From assembly GCA_003586115.2 (NCBI GenBank), contig QVOM02000092.1, positions 398,591 to 462,590 on the forward strand: DNA of 64,000 bases. The letters run 5' to 3'. The translations under genes were made by a program, and so were the position numbers. The notes beneath the pieces were generated by a model, which saw only the letters and a list, made by a program, of their open reading frames with translations, had not been told where the DNA came from and did not search any database. This DNA is from Salvator merianae (Eukaryota > Chordata > Lepidosauria > Squamata > Teiidae). Within the stretch, counting starts at the first letter, position 1. The number at the start of each line of letters is the position of its first letter. Below, piece after piece: positions 22,331 through 34,530 of the stretch.

Positions 22331-24060
22331 TGAATAAGTTGCAAGCATAGGAACAGGCCAGAAAATCCTGGAGTGTTTCCTGTGCAAGACTGTCTCCATT
22401 TTGTATAAAAACCAAACCCACTCATGTTGAAACTGCAAACTGTAGTGTGGATTTTATCCTTTAATTCTACTTTTTTTTTCCTCCCCTGTGACCTACTTTC
22501 TAAGACAAAAGAAGGAAAAAAGACTGGTAGAGAATCATTAACCAGAGATTTCTGGGTTAATCTGGAGGAGTCTGGCTCCTTCTGAAAAGTTTGGTTTCTT
22601 CCAAATAATTTAGAAAACAAACATTTGGATAAAGTTTAAGTATTTCTCTTCAGTTTTGAAATTGTCAGAAATCATTAGAAACTGTGTTGACCTTTGGGAT
22701 AGGAAATTGCAAGAGGCAACTTTAATTAAACAGCTGTTTTTTTCTGAAATTTGGCTATCAAGGATACTTTGACAAATTCTGTAAAACAGGATTTGTGTAA
22801 TGCAAAATCATTATTTGGCTTTGTGAAAAGTTATCAAAATGCTATCAAACAGCACCAAACATTTGCACATTTTAATTGGTATTAATGTTACACAAGCACA
22901 TATGCCCCTGATAACATGTCACACTTGGTTTGCATTAAACACACACACAGAGATCTCAGTGTTGAGTTCTCATAGACTAGAACTGAGCTCATGTTGTGTC
23001 ATGCCCAAGAAAGGAGTAAGGAGTGGTTTCCCTTTGTTTTAGAGTAGCATAAAAATAGCCCCCAAATAACCAGTAGGCATACTTTTCATTCCACCTTTAC
23101 TCCAGATGAAGATCCAGTACATCCAAAGTAAGCCCCACAATACAAGCTACTGTCAACACTTGGAGATCATGACTGCAGTTTGAATTCATCAATTCATCCA
23201 ACCTCCAACTTTGTTGTGCTGAGGGAGAAGCTTGACTCTAGCCAAGAGTCTTCTTTCCTTTCATAAGACCTGAACTTTTAAAAGAAATGGTGTTACTGTA
23301 GCTGTTCGTGCTCCTGCTGATCCTTGCAGTTACTGATCTGCGTTATTTTCTTGCTTTGAAGTTTTGCTGGAGCTTTGGAGTCATTCTGGAGCAGAGATCT
23401 TGCTTTCTGTTTGTCTGGAGGGTGTGACTTTAAGTTTAGAGCTTTCCTTTAGTAGCTAGGTTTAGGTTTTAGGCTTAAAAATTCCCTCTTTTAGCTCTCT
23501 ATAGCTCTTTTCCTTCTAAATTGTTAAAAATCTGTTTTTTAAATTACCTTTCAATCATAAGAAAAGGGCTCTATGCTGTTACTAAGGGCTAGAGTATGCA
23601 CAGTTTGTTCTTAGCAGTAGGACATTTATTGGGAGAATACCTCTAATTGCAATCTTTTCTAGGCTTGTTTTCTGTATGATTTGAATTGACAATCAGCTGG
23701 AACCTGTCAAAATTGACTTTTTACTGCGTTTGCCTTGTTTTAAATGCTTTTTAAAAAATCTGTTTGAATTTGTTTTCAAAGAATGCTCTGTCCAGAATCT
23801 TTTTACATGATCTGTTTTTCAATTTTATGAGATATTTTTCATTTTTTTAAACCTGAATCAAAAGATCCTGCCTTCTCTGAGTTTTGTGTTTGGGAATTGT
23901 TTTTCTTTCAATTAATATTTCTAAAGCCATTGCTAATAATACGTATTAGCAATGGTATATATTCGGAAAGTATACATTAGCAATTGGTATATATTCTGAA
24001 AGTATCTTGTTGTCCTACTCTTTTAAGTCTATATGGGTCCTTTTAAGCCTTGTCCAGATG

Positions 24061-24150
24061 AGGGGAATATAGTGCAATTTCTGTGCCACTTTGGTGGGAT
24101 AGCCACAAGTATCTGTGACAAACCCACCACAGTTACACTATATCCCCCCC
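24061..24150. mobile_element. small palindromic MITE-like hairpin
   Basis: AGGGGAATATAGTGCAA faces GTTACACTATATCCCCCC, and the inner parts (CCACTTTGGTGGG / CCCACCACAG) also pair. It could be one end of a longer composite with the neighbouring hairpin. Confidence 0.5.
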
Positions 24151-24160
24151 TAAAACATGT

Positions 24161-24218
24161 GATATCCTATTTCAGGAAAACTCAACTCTGATGTGTGTTT
24201 TCCTGAAATAGCGCTATC
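24161..24218. repeat. inverted repeat hairpin
   Basis: GATATCCTATTTCAGGAAAAC (24161-24181) faces GTTTTCCTGAAATAGCGCTATC (24197-24218) around a 15-base loop. Confidence 0.8.
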
Positions 24219-24310
24219 CCATACCTTGCAGTCAGAGACACCATTGTTGCTTAGGCCACTGTGCATGTGCAAGGGCCAAGAAAGATTCCTGTATATTTGC
24301 AGCGGTGGCT

Positions 24311-24470
24311 GTTGCACACATCCTGGTATTCCATGCTGGTGAAATACCCAGATGTGTGCATCCACCATACATGTGTGGGGCCAAAGAGGTGGCCATGCAT
24401 GTGCAGTGGCCACAATCGCGCACTTCCAGGTATTTCATGCTGACAAAATACCCGAGTGTGTATGTCACCA
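24311..24470. repeat. imperfect tandem duplication, period about 104
   Basis: The block TGGTATTCCATGCTGG...GAAATACCCAGATGTGTG recurs as GGTATTTCATGCTGAC...AAATACCCGAGTGTGT about 104 bases later. Non-coding, diverged. Confidence 0.6.
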
Positions 24471-27239
24471 GAAAGCTCATAGACAGCATGGTCCTTTGCG
24501 CTGTCTTGCCAACAGGCAATTATTCTAGGGGGACTTCTCTGTGCAACACAGATTGGTTGTTGCCTGCCTGATTTTCTGGGCCTCTGATTGGTCACTGTCT
24601 GGCAGCATTTGTTTCCATGGAGCAATTAGGTAGATTGTCACCTCCCAAAGCAACTGAAAAGAAGAGTTGCCACCACTTCACAAATTCCTGTCTGAAGATG
24701 GGGTGGCTATTCCAGGGTTTTCCCCGTGGCAAGATATATACAGGGAGAAGCTGTCTGGTGTCCCTGAGCACAATTCTCCAGGAAGTAACCTTTTAAACTA
24801 ATCTGCACAGCCTTTTAAACAAATCTGAACACAGCCTTAGTAACTCTTGCCACCTTTTCCCCCCTCAGATCAAGTGAGAGCTGCTGGGAATGCTTAATGG
24901 AAAGAAATGCACCAAGCATTGTTCTCAAACTAACAATGATGAGCTGAGTGCAGGCCTATGTCCACTAATCTTACAAAGAAATTATAAAATCTCCCATGAA
25001 TGACAGTGAAAAACAGAAGACAATGTTTCAACAATTGAAGGAGAAGTTTCTGTGCTGTGCTAGCTGCAATTATAGTCAACAGTAACATATGTGCTGTGAT
25101 TTGTGATTAATAATCACAGTTTCCACATCAAAAAGAAAAATCCCTCAGAGGATTTTTTTTCTTTTAAGGAAGAAAAAAAGAGAAATCAATATGTTCTCTA
25201 ACTTTCCTCTTTTTTATTCTAAAATGAGTATCATTTTCTTGTCTTGAAATGCTGAGGCAATAATAATGTGATTATTGATAGGGCAAATGTTCTCTGAAAT
25301 TACAAGGGAAGATTTGAGCTGACAAATGAGCAGGTTGTTTGTCATGAGGTAAGTAAAATACTCACTAAAATACTACAGGAAATAGCACAAGCTATTATAG
25401 TTTTGGGACCATGTGGAAATACTTAAGATCCAGATTCAACAATCCTTCAATAGAGTTTTGTTTGGGAGAAAACAGACTAGGCAACTATTGTTTAACTAAC
25501 ACCATAACAATATAGTTTGTTAATGCATGTTATTATTACTTAGGAAAATGTGGGGGACATTTTCAGCTATCTGACACAGAGAGGGAGTATTTTATTTTTA
25601 GTAAGTAAGAAAATAACTGGGGAAGGGGGATTCCAAGAGCACTGGGAAGGCATAAGATGGTGGCTAAAGTATTGAACTAGACTTCTAGGCAATGCCCAAC
25701 TGCTGCATAGTGAATATACCAGATGTATGCCACACCAAGGAGCATGGAGTGGTTTGGACTAGGTTCCCATTCTTGCCACTGCATACAGACAAGTGCCAGT
25801 GGTAGTGGCCTAGATCCCATTCTGGATCTCAACAATAATTTCCTGGCCTCCAGAAGATGAAGCACTTCTCAGACTATTTCCAGGGCTGCTAAAAAAAAAT
25901 GACCCCAGTCTGTTTCTGTGAGGTCAGGAAACTTTTATTCCTTGCTTGGCAGCTAAAATAGACAGGAACAGCTGTTTTGCTGACAGCCACCAGTGTGATT
26001 CAAGTAGTCCACCATATTCATGGACTGGAACGCTTTTCATGGGCCAGGACAGCTCTCTGCAGCATGCGCCTATATTGGGCATGTAGAACTTACCTTGAAG
26101 TCCCTGAAGACAAAATGAAGGGAAGGACAACTGTATATGCTGCCTTGGAGTCTTTGGAGGAAAGGTTGGATATAAATGTCTTAAACAAGTACAATGAAGT
26201 CTCATTGTTTTGAAACAAGGATCAACACTGGTGTTATATAATCTTTCTCATGAACAGATATTTGTCCTGTGATCTGTATGCATCCAGGATATTTTCAGAT
26301 AGTCACCATTGATGTAAATGATCAAAGATATCTAGACATTCTTGCATTCTTACTTGAAGGCTTGTTATTTTGTCTAAAAAGACATAAATGTATTTGGTAT
26401 TCAAAAGTTTTCTATACTTAGGATAAGTCCCTGAAGCAGACTTTGGAAGCATCCACACCAGAGGCGTGGTACTCAAATGCCCAGCATGCCCTCTGCCATA
26501 GAGCATTCTGTGAAAGGCACTGGAGGGCTGACAAGCATCTTCTGTAGCAACCTTGCCCAGAGCAGAGAAAAATTATTCTGAGGGTACTGACTGCTCTCAG
26601 TAGCTTTCACTGCCCCTTGCAGATGCATGGTGGTGTTAGGAATGACCTAAATGCCCAGAGCTGAGTTGTCAGCTCCTCAGACAATGAGGTGCAAGATGTT
26701 GGAAGTGTGGATGTTCCGCACCACTCCCTGGAGGAAGCAAGCAGTCCTACCTCAGTGCATCCTTTGGCAGCAAGGTTCATAGCCTTAATCTGTAGGTCAA
26801 AATGCATCCGGCAGTGTCATTTTGAAATATCTTGCAACTCTGACCCATCTCTTTATCTTGGCAGCTTTTTCTTGGAATTTCTAGTTACTTCCAGTCTGGA
26901 ACACTGTGACAGTTTCACCTTAGAATATCCTGGAGTCTGAGCCACATTTTTCCACTTTGATAGCTGCATTTTGGAATGTATTGACACCACTAATTTGAGA
27001 CAGTTTTTGTTTGTTTCTGCTCATATATTATATTCAGGGGCATATAGACATACATCCAAAATTTGTTTTGTTTTGTTTTGTTTCTTTTGTTTTCAGATTT
27101 TAAACTGCTTTTAAGCTGGTACTGTTTATAAAGTTATTTTGTAAATTATTTTTTCTTCACTGTATATTTAGGAGGAGTTGCATCTTTCTTTGAATTGATA
27201 TATTATTGAATGTCCAATTTTGTTTGCTGTTTTTCATAC
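24471..27239. other. unannotated stretch
   Basis: No gene is seen. At about 26120-26200, TATGCTGCCTTGGAGTC...GGAAAGGTTGGATATAAATG resembles the 3' tail of L2-type LINEs. The remainder is unremarkable. Confidence 0.45.
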
Positions 27240-27400
27240 TTTATTAGATTCATCTACTACAGTTGTATCTATGCGTGAAATGAGCACAATTGTTCAGAGG
27301 TTTGAACATTCCTTGGCATTGCCCTTCTTTGAAACATAAACTGACCTTTTCCAATCTTGCAGCCACTGTTGAATTTTATGAATTTACTGGCATGTTGCAT

Positions 27401-27601
27401 CAGCGGTGGCCCATGGCTTTAAAGGTGGGTGTTCGTAACCCACAGGAAGTGAGTGATCACTGTCTGCGGGGCCTCCGTGCCTCCGTACTGTTGCAGCAGG
27501 CCACTGGGTGGGTCTTGCAGTGACCTGCTGCAACAGTACGGAGGCCCAGAGGGTTCCCACGGGCTAAGAACACCCACCCTTAAAGCCACAGGCTGCCACT
27601 G
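27401..27601. mobile_element. palindromic hAT-like MITE inserted in the BovB copy
   Basis: Ends CAGCGGTGGC and GCTGCCACTG; about 45-base outer arms (GGCTTTAAAGGTGGGTGTTC / inverse) and an inner palindrome around GCCTCCGTACTGTTGCAGC. Recognisable BovB on both sides supports the boundaries. Flanking octamers TGTTGCAT and GGTATCAT agree at 5 of 8 places, consistent with a decayed 8-bp duplication. Confidence 0.75.
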
Positions 27602-27921
27602 GGTATCATAATAGTTTAGCTGGAATTCCATCATGCCTGCCAGCCTTGTTGTTGTGGCAATGCTTCCTAAGGCCCATTTGACTTCACTCTCCAGGAAGTC
27701 TAGCTCTAGGTCAGTGACTACAATATCATGGTTTTCCGTGACGTTCAGGATTTTTGTATAGTTCTTCTGTGTGTTCTTGCCACCTGTCCTGTATCTCTTC
27801 TGCTAGATCCCTACCATTTTTTGTCTTTTTTCAATGCCCATTTTTTACATGAAACATTCCCTTGATAACTTCAATCTTCTTGAAGAGATCTCTTGTCTTT
27901 CCCATTCTATGATTACTTCTG

Positions 27922-28060
27922 TTTCTTTGCATTGCTTATTTAAGAAGGCCTTCCTATCTCTGCTTACAATTCTCTGGAAATTTGCATTCAGATGGGTACA
28001 TATTTCCCTTTATTGCAAGCAGAGATAGAAAGGCCTTCTGAAACAAGCAATGCAAGGAAA
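27922..28060. repeat. inverted duplication within BovB
   Basis: About 48-base arms (27922-27969 and 28013-28060) with a 43-base spacer. AGAAGGCCTTCCTATCTC on the left faces GAGATAGAAAGGCCTTCT on the right. The left arm is normal BovB; the right is its inverted copy replacing expected sequence. Confidence 0.85.
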
Positions 28061-28216
28061 TGCTTCATCAAATAGCCACTTTGCCTTCTTGCTCTTCTTT
28101 TTCTTTGAGATGTTTTTTGTTGCTGCCTCTTGTACAGTATCACACAACTCTGTCCATAGTTCTTCAGGCACTCTGTCTACCAGATCTAAACCCTTAAATC
28201 TATTCATCACCTCCAC
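28010..28216 (-). pseudogene. BovB ORF remnant (linker before reverse transcriptase)
   Basis: Longest uninterrupted frame of the BovB copy, 68 codons. The first 48 residues (VDRVPEELWTEL, then KKKKSKKAKW) are BovB-like. The last 20 or so run into the inverted duplication and are not family sequence. No catalytic motif is in view. Confidence 0.75.
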
Positions 28217-28235
28217 TGTATATCATCTGATAGTT

Positions 28236-28754
28236 TTCCTCTTCTTTAATCAACCTGCTATGCACAGCTGTGCTTAATTATCTTTCTTTAAGACAGCCTT
28301 CATCTAGTGGTTTATTTATACCCTTATGTGCTGTTACAAACTTCATGTAGTTAAGCGCAAAATAAATTATTATATCCAATTAAGTGGGAAAGATAGTATA
28401 TCCACTTGTGTGCTTAAGCACATATTTAACAAACAGGAGATGACACCAAATCCCAATTTGTTGACAGTACTTGTAAGGCCATGCCCACTTATTCACCCTT
28501 ATACAACCTTGTCCCATCTCTACTATGGTGAAAGACAGCCACCCCAAAGAAACAAATGTACTTTACAACTCACAGTGTGCATTGCAACTTCAGCAAAGTA
28601 CTTGGGAAATACTGTGAATAAACAGATATCTAATGCACATCAGCTGTGAATGCACACATTTACACGTGATCACTACACTGTGAGTACTGTTCGGATGTGC
28701 ATTCCAATTTGTGTGAAGTCAGGCTCTCAGAATCCCAAGTCTAAGGCTTAGATA
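28236..28754. other. unannotated stretch
   Basis: No gene or recognised repeat is seen. Confidence 0.45.
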
Positions 28755-28973
28755 CATTAAAAAAATAAAAATAAAGCATCTCTAGGATGCTTCTGAATTG
28801 GCTTAGAGAAGATTTCGAGGTAGGATTGTTCACACACTAGTCTACCCCTTCCCTTCTCTTAAACATTCTGTGCTAGAAAAGGTGGATTAGACAAAACCTG
28901 GGAACATAAGGACCACACACTGCCTGCCTGAGGCACCTCTGAGGCATCCCTTTTGTTATGTCTGAACACAGCC
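28755..28973. mobile_element. TIR element, AAAAAGCATCTCTG family, copy 2
   Basis: Shares AGCATCTCTAGGATG, ATTGTTCACACAC, CATTCTGTGCTAGAAAAGG and the right end CTGAACACAGCC with copies at 13657 and 57505. Confidence 0.65.
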
Positions 28974-30132
28974 CAAGGTATCATCTACATGGTCATTTCT
29001 GGCCATGTTCCAGGCATTTTTTTAAAAAAAAAATGCATTTTAGAAAAAGGAGAAGGTTTTGTTAAAGCTTTTTGTAATTTGGAAGTGAGTGCTGTACTAG
29101 GAACTTAATTTCTGAAAGGAATACTTAGAATTGTTCTCCTCCAACTACTAATTAACTAGATGGCATACTGCAAATGGTGTTGGATTAGTGTTTGTATAGG
29201 TCTGGAAAGGCTAACTCCATCTTTAGTAACTTAGTATAGAATCTTCAACCAGTGTTGGTATATGATCTCCAAATGGGTTCTCATCAGTATTGATAAAGGG
29301 GGGCGGGGGGAAGAGTTGGCAAAAGATGAGTGGGACAACAAATGTTAATCATCCCTGCCATGGCATGCACATATATAATAACAGATTAACATAACTACCT
29401 GGATGTCTGAATTCTTCTTGGTAACATAATGTGCTTAAATGCATATCAGTGAAGATAATCATGGTTAGTTTCTTGACTTCACAGTTTATGACTACTATGA
29501 TGTCTTTAAAGTTCTCAGTAGTCTGAGACTCAAATACCTAGTGGTGCATTTCTTCCTCTGCCAGTCTGCCTGCATATGACCAAAAATATTATACAATTAA
29601 TTTATGCAAATTATGTGCCAGAGAAAAAATCTTGTCCGGCATGATGAACTGTGAGACACTTCTATAAGAATGTGTTTGCTAGCCGTTTTCATCATATTTT
29701 TGTCGCTAGATCCAGGCTTCTCTTGCTTTTTTGTACATTTAATTTTTGTAGCCTGTCCTGGTATGCCTTATTTTCTCTTAAAACCATTTTGACTGTACTT
29801 TATAGGAAGAAAAAGGCCAATGTTGTACAGTTGTGCCTATGACAGCATGAACATTTTCAGGCTTGCTTTGAACAGCTTGCTGATATCTAACGGATGAAAG
29901 TGGGTTTAAAAATCTTTTTAAAATCATGAATAATAAATCATAAGAGGGGTGAAGAAAGCCTGAATCTAAGCAAGTTCACATGCAAATCAGCATACTTTAT
30001 AGAGCAACCCCACCTCCAGTTTCCTTCATCTGCCAGTCTTGTGAAATCTGTCACCTTTGCAACTCAGCAATTCATAGGTAAAATGCTCTGTGCGGCTGAA
30101 CTTATCCCAGCCACATAAAAAATTAGCTCAGC
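28974..30132. other. unannotated stretch
   Basis: No gene or recognised repeat is seen; short G run at 29297-29310. Confidence 0.45.
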
Positions 30133-30560
30133 TTGTCTCTTCTGGATAAGCAGAATTCTGAAACGATTGCAGGAACAGTTATAACATTTGCGGAAGATAT
30201 CAGGTTAGGTGGAGTGGCAAACATAGGAAACAAATGGCAAAAGATTCAAAGTGTCATGGATCAACTTGAATATTGGCCCAAATGCATGAAATTCAGTGGT
30301 GAAGCACATAAAATCTTGCATATAAGATCAAAAGAGCCTGGTTGGCAACAGTATATGTATAAGTGATGTAGGAGATCTACTGGAGCCATTAGTGTAATAA
30401 AGTAGCTTTAAAAAGTCAATGCATTAACAAAGCATTGCATCAATATAAAATTGGAGGTATTGGTAACATTGTATTTAATACTAAGATTGCACGTGGTGTA
30501 CTGTATCCTTCACTGCATCTTCATAGTTCTGGTTTTGGCACCTCTGAGGTGGGAAGATCT
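30133..30560 (+). mobile_element. old CR1-like LINE relic (RT active-site region)
   Basis: The translation reads VITFAEDIRLGGVANIG...WQKIQSVMDQLEYW...HKILHIRSKEPGWQQYM. It aligns with the CR1 block FADDTKLGGVAN...Q-DLDKLEQW...CKVLHLG, with the first catalytic Asp changed to Glu. The frame ends at 30366 and only weak resemblance follows. Confidence 0.7.
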
Positions 30561-30675
30561 AACATAAATATGACAACTGCATTGGGCAAAGAGTTTGCAC
30601 CTAGTGACGGATAGCAGCTGCCAAAATCCTCACAGCTGCAAAATGGAAATACCATGGCTGTGAGATTTCCATCTG

Positions 30676-30744
30676 TGCCACTTTTCCAATGGACCAGAAA
30701 TGGCTTCAGAAGTTAGCCATTTTCGGTCTGCTACAAAAGTGGCA
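30676..30744. repeat. inverted repeat hairpin
   Basis: TGCCACTTTTCCAATGGACC and inner AGAAATGGCT face AGCCATTTTCGGTCTGC...AAAAGTGGCA, about 30-base arms with a 9-base loop. Possible MITE core. Confidence 0.75.
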
Positions 30745-31154
30745 TGGGTAGCAATCAGTCTGTTAATTTGCTTCCCCCTTTCCCTGTGATGCCATATGAA
30801 GGAGGAAGAGGTGAATTGGGCAACAGTTTTTAGGAACAGGATGACTCCAAGGTTGGTTTCTTCAGTTCCTGAGTAGACTTGAAATCAACAGAGACCAGGC
30901 TTATTTGCCTGTTAAGCCCAGGAGATGTGCATGCATTGCCCTTTTTCAGGCACATGGATGCAGCCCTAGGGCACTATAAATAAGCATGACCTTGAGGAAT
31001 CTGATGTCACAGGAAAGCTAATAATAAATTGGCTTCACCTTATATTAATCTCTCCAACATTTCCCTCCCAAAAGGGAATTTAATTCCTTTCAAAGTAGAG
31101 TGAAAGGAGAAGTTTACTGACAAGTTTGCCTTATCGTTCTCTTCTTTCTCTGAC

Positions 31155-31690
31155 TTTAGTTCAGAATAGTGCTGTTCGGGTTGTCTTAAATCTTCCTAAA
31201 TACTCCCATGTCTTGGCCCCACCTAGAAACCTCCATTGGTTGCCATTTTGAGTCAGGCCCCATTTTAAATTGTTGATTTTGCTATTTAAAACCCTGCACT
31301 CTAATCTTCCTAGCTATTTGGCATGTTATGTACCATCCAGGAACCTATGGTATTACTGGTTGCTCCACCAACATGTACAGCCACCTCAAGTCTGTGAGCC
31401 TTTCAAGACCTGGCACCATGCTTGTGGAGCAGTCTTTCTGTGGCCCTTCTCCTGGAGGAGGATCTCCTCTGCTTTTGGAAGGGGTTGAAGACCTTTCTTT
31501 TTGATTCACCAGAGCGAGCCATCTAGGTATGTGGCTGTGGAGGTGTGAAGCAACTGATGAGGAATGGAGTGATGATTTTACATATAACATTCTCTATATA
31601 TTTGTCTGTAAATTGTATATGTTTGTTCTTCCACCCTTTGGTGAAAGGAGCATTGTAAATAAACATGATGATGATGATGATGATGATCAT
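31155..31690 (+). mobile_element. L2-type LINE 3' end
   Basis: Frames give diverged L2 C-terminal phrases (FKTLHSNLPSYLACYVPSRN near 31290). The end CACCCTTTGGTGAAAGG...CATTGTAAATAAA plus a GAT-type simple tail (31666-31686) is the element's 3' terminus. The same terminus occurs inverted at 50547. Confidence 0.75.
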
Positions 31691-32709
31691 TTCCATCTGT
31701 TTCCATCCATAAAGACTTCCTCTAAAACAAGTCACGAGCATTCTGCCCCTTTTCATCCTTTGATTCCAAATCCAGTTTTCATTATTTTCCAAGTAACAGA
31801 AAGGTATCTAGGACAGACACTGTTCTGTTGCCCCTGGAGTAAAAGCAGTCAGCTACCCAATTCTCTTCCTCCCCACAAGCCACCGAAAAGCTGGGCTTTT
31901 GCAAAAGGCTCAAGTGTCTTTTTCTGGCAGAGAAAGAGAAGGAAGGTATCTCTTTTTCTTGCAGAGCAGAGTTGATGCCATGTTTGCGGCTGCCAAGGAG
32001 CATACAAGAACAGTGAAGAAAAAAATGCCAGACTATTAGTGTGGGGTGTAATTAGGAGCCCAGTCATATGAATATTTTGCTTTGCTTTTCCCTTCTTCTC
32101 TTCCCTTCTTGCACCTCCCTTCTTCTGCCACTGCTGCTGATTTTCTGCCTCTTCACATCAATAACAGGAAGCAGCTGCTTGGGCTTTGCTATGTCTGAAG
32201 TTCTAAGTAATGAAAGCAAGCAAAAGCTAGACAAGCTGAGAAGAGAGAAGGTGCAGTTTGGCACCACTGTCCAAGAGGCTTACAAGGAGGAAGAACCTTG
32301 CTGGCCTGCTTCCTGCTTGTCTGCGTATTTGGAACCAGTGCTGCTTCTCTGCCTGTTTGTAAACAGTGCTGTAACAGTACTGTAGCAGTGCTGTTCCACA
32401 TGTGAACATCTTCACCCACCAGATCACATATATTCATCACTCCTCATACCAGTGCTGCAGGCCATTTACCTGTTCTGTCCCTTAATTTGACCTTGTAAAA
32501 AGAGCCTTTCATAAACTGAAGTAGCTTCTGAGAAGGACTACAAGAATTGTAAGGGTCAGGATGAATGTTTGAAGGAGCTGTGTATGGTTAACTTCTTTAA
32601 AAAAGAGAAGTCTGAGAGGAGTAAAAATAGCAGTCTACAAGAGGCATCGGATTTGTTATTTGATGCTTCAGGGGCAGCAAAACAGGTTTACCGGTATCAC
32701 AGTCTAGAT
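31691..32709. other. unannotated stretch
   Basis: No gene is supported; the frame at 32068-32385 (plus) is hydrophobic at its N-end but lacks any recognised domain or splice context. Confidence 0.4.
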
Positions 32710-32864
32710 GGCCATTTAGACTACCTAGACCAGGCTACACTGCATCCAATATGTGCACAGCATGCTAGCAGGGGGTGTGGCCTCCCCATAAACACTACCA
32801 TCATACAGAAGGGAGGCCTTTGGATGCCTTGCTGACCTGGGCCAAAGGTAAGTGCAGAAAGGTT
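32710..32864. mobile_element. short TIR element, 'GGCC' superfamily
   Basis: Left end GGCCATTTAGACTACC; right end GGTAAGTGCAGAAAGGTT. About 155 bases, no clear target duplication. Confidence 0.45.
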
Positions 32865-34447
32865 CTTAGTACAACCTACACAATGATGAGATTTAAGCTG
32901 CATGTGTGGGCAGTGGGGAAGAAAATGCTTTGAAAGCTTTCAAGTATTCCTTCATTGTTCTGCCATATTGACAGGTTTTATGCTGAGTGCACTTCGTTTG
33001 TCTTCTTTTTCTTTCTTTCTTTTTTAAGTGTAAGGACAAATGCTTGTATGAAAACCATATTGTGCTTTCTACCCAACTCTCTTGGAAGAGTTACTGAGCA
33101 CAGCTAGACTCTTGGTTTCTCAAGGTATTTCTTAAAATTTGCAGCAATGAGCTGATCTTTCTTTTTTTCCTGACATCGTGCTGTGAAACCTGAGCAATCA
33201 CCAATATCATTTATAGTCCTCTGAACCATCTTGTTTCATCTCTTGCTTGGTTTACAGTAGTCCCTGGTGCTGGCAGCCATCCTAGATCAACGATAAATGG
33301 CCCAGATTGTTTGCTAGCTTTACTCTCCAAAAATTGAGTATTGTGCACAGGATTTCAGCTGACTTTTATTGAATCTGGCCATATTTTTCCACTATCAGTA
33401 TTCTATCCATCTTCTCTTCCTGCTGGGCTGCCACCACCTGTTAATCCATCTGTGCTATTTCTATGTTGGAGCTTGCATCTCACACTTAACTTCCACTGGC
33501 TTTTTCCCTGTAAATGAAGCTGGCTGCCCTCATTACCAAATATCTGAAATGTGGAAAATCATGTATTCATGGTGTTTTTTCCCAGTCTTGATAAACCGAG
33601 GACCATAAACCTTGAGAAATAATATGCTAATACTTAACAATATTTATAACTAACGAAAGACTCAACTTTACTAAAATGGTGCAGACAGAATTGACTGTAA
33701 GTGTCATGTATTACAAGGAGCAAATGCTTAAAATTCCATGTTTTTCAGAGCCTGTAATTAATAGGGTTACTGTATAGAAATGAGGACAGGTGTGCTACAC
33801 CTTTAATGGTTAAATAGAAGAGGCAATTTAGACAGATATAGCTTGTAATGCAGGCATTACCTGCTGAAATTTCTTATTCTATATGATTAAAGGTGATGTA
33901 TTCTTGTCCTCTTTTCCCTTCTGGTAAATTTAGCAGAAGTAAAGCAAATAATGCTCTAGGAACCCTGCTTAAAATGTTCTTATCTATAAGTTACAGTACC
34001 TGCTAAAAATAAATAAATCTGTGGTCCCAAATAATAATATTTATGTATTTATTAATTTTTGGTAGCTTCTGTCTGTGTCTCTCACACGATTAGTTCTCTG
34101 AGAGTATATACGCATACATGCCTCTGTGAGAGGCATGTGGGGGCCTAAAGAGATGAACGTTGTATCAATTTAATTAAAAGATCATATGGGATCTAATGAT
34201 TGCCAACTTTATTCCCTTAGCAAATGGTTCATTAAAAAAAAATCTTATCTGTTCCACATGGAGATTGTTGAGCAGCCAATTAACAATGAACATTTTAATT
34301 TAGTTATTTCATCCTCTTTTTAATTCCCAGAAAGTGAGAATCCCACATCTTTCGTCTCTTCTGTTTATAGGAAAAAGCTACAGTTACACAGATACAGAAA
34401 GGAGGAAAGCTTTTATAATTCATTACCAGTTTATTAACAGAATGAAC
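32865..34447. other. unannotated A+T-rich stretch
   Basis: No gene or recognised repeat is seen. Confidence 0.5.
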
Positions 34448-34530
34448 AGGAAGGAAGGAAGGAAGGAAGGAAGGAAGGAAGGAAGGAAGGAAGGAAGGAA
34501 GGAAGGAAGGAAAGAAGGAAGGAAGGAAGA
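34448..34530. repeat. (AAGG)n microsatellite
   Basis: About 20 tandem GGAA units with one AAAG interruption near 34511. Confidence 0.98.

Larger units (their letters stand above)
21448..24060. other. unannotated stretch with two small repeats
   Basis: No gene is seen. It contains the exact 31-bp duplication at 21897 and a dispersed repeat at 22242; otherwise A+T-rich and unremarkable. Confidence 0.5.
27240..28235 (-). mobile_element. BovB/RTE LINE fragment, interrupted
   Basis: Reading the minus strand from 28216, the translation NRFKGLDLVDRVPEELWTEL...KKSKKAKWL matches the linker between endonuclease and RT in BovB (RTE clade). Through frame changes it goes on with fragments such as FQR-like, DRKAFLNKQC (about 27950) and NGRDLAEEIQDRW (about 27800). 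It resumes beyond the inserted MITE at 27400 with a diverged block around FIKFNSGCKIGKG. BovB is widespread in squamates and known for horizontal transfer. The copy is old and broken by stops, a MITE and an internal inverted duplication. Confidence 0.82.

Noticed and set aside
32068..32385. 105-codon ORF with hydrophobic N-terminus
   Set aside because: Looks like a signal peptide, but no domain follows and the minus strand is also open; not supportable.
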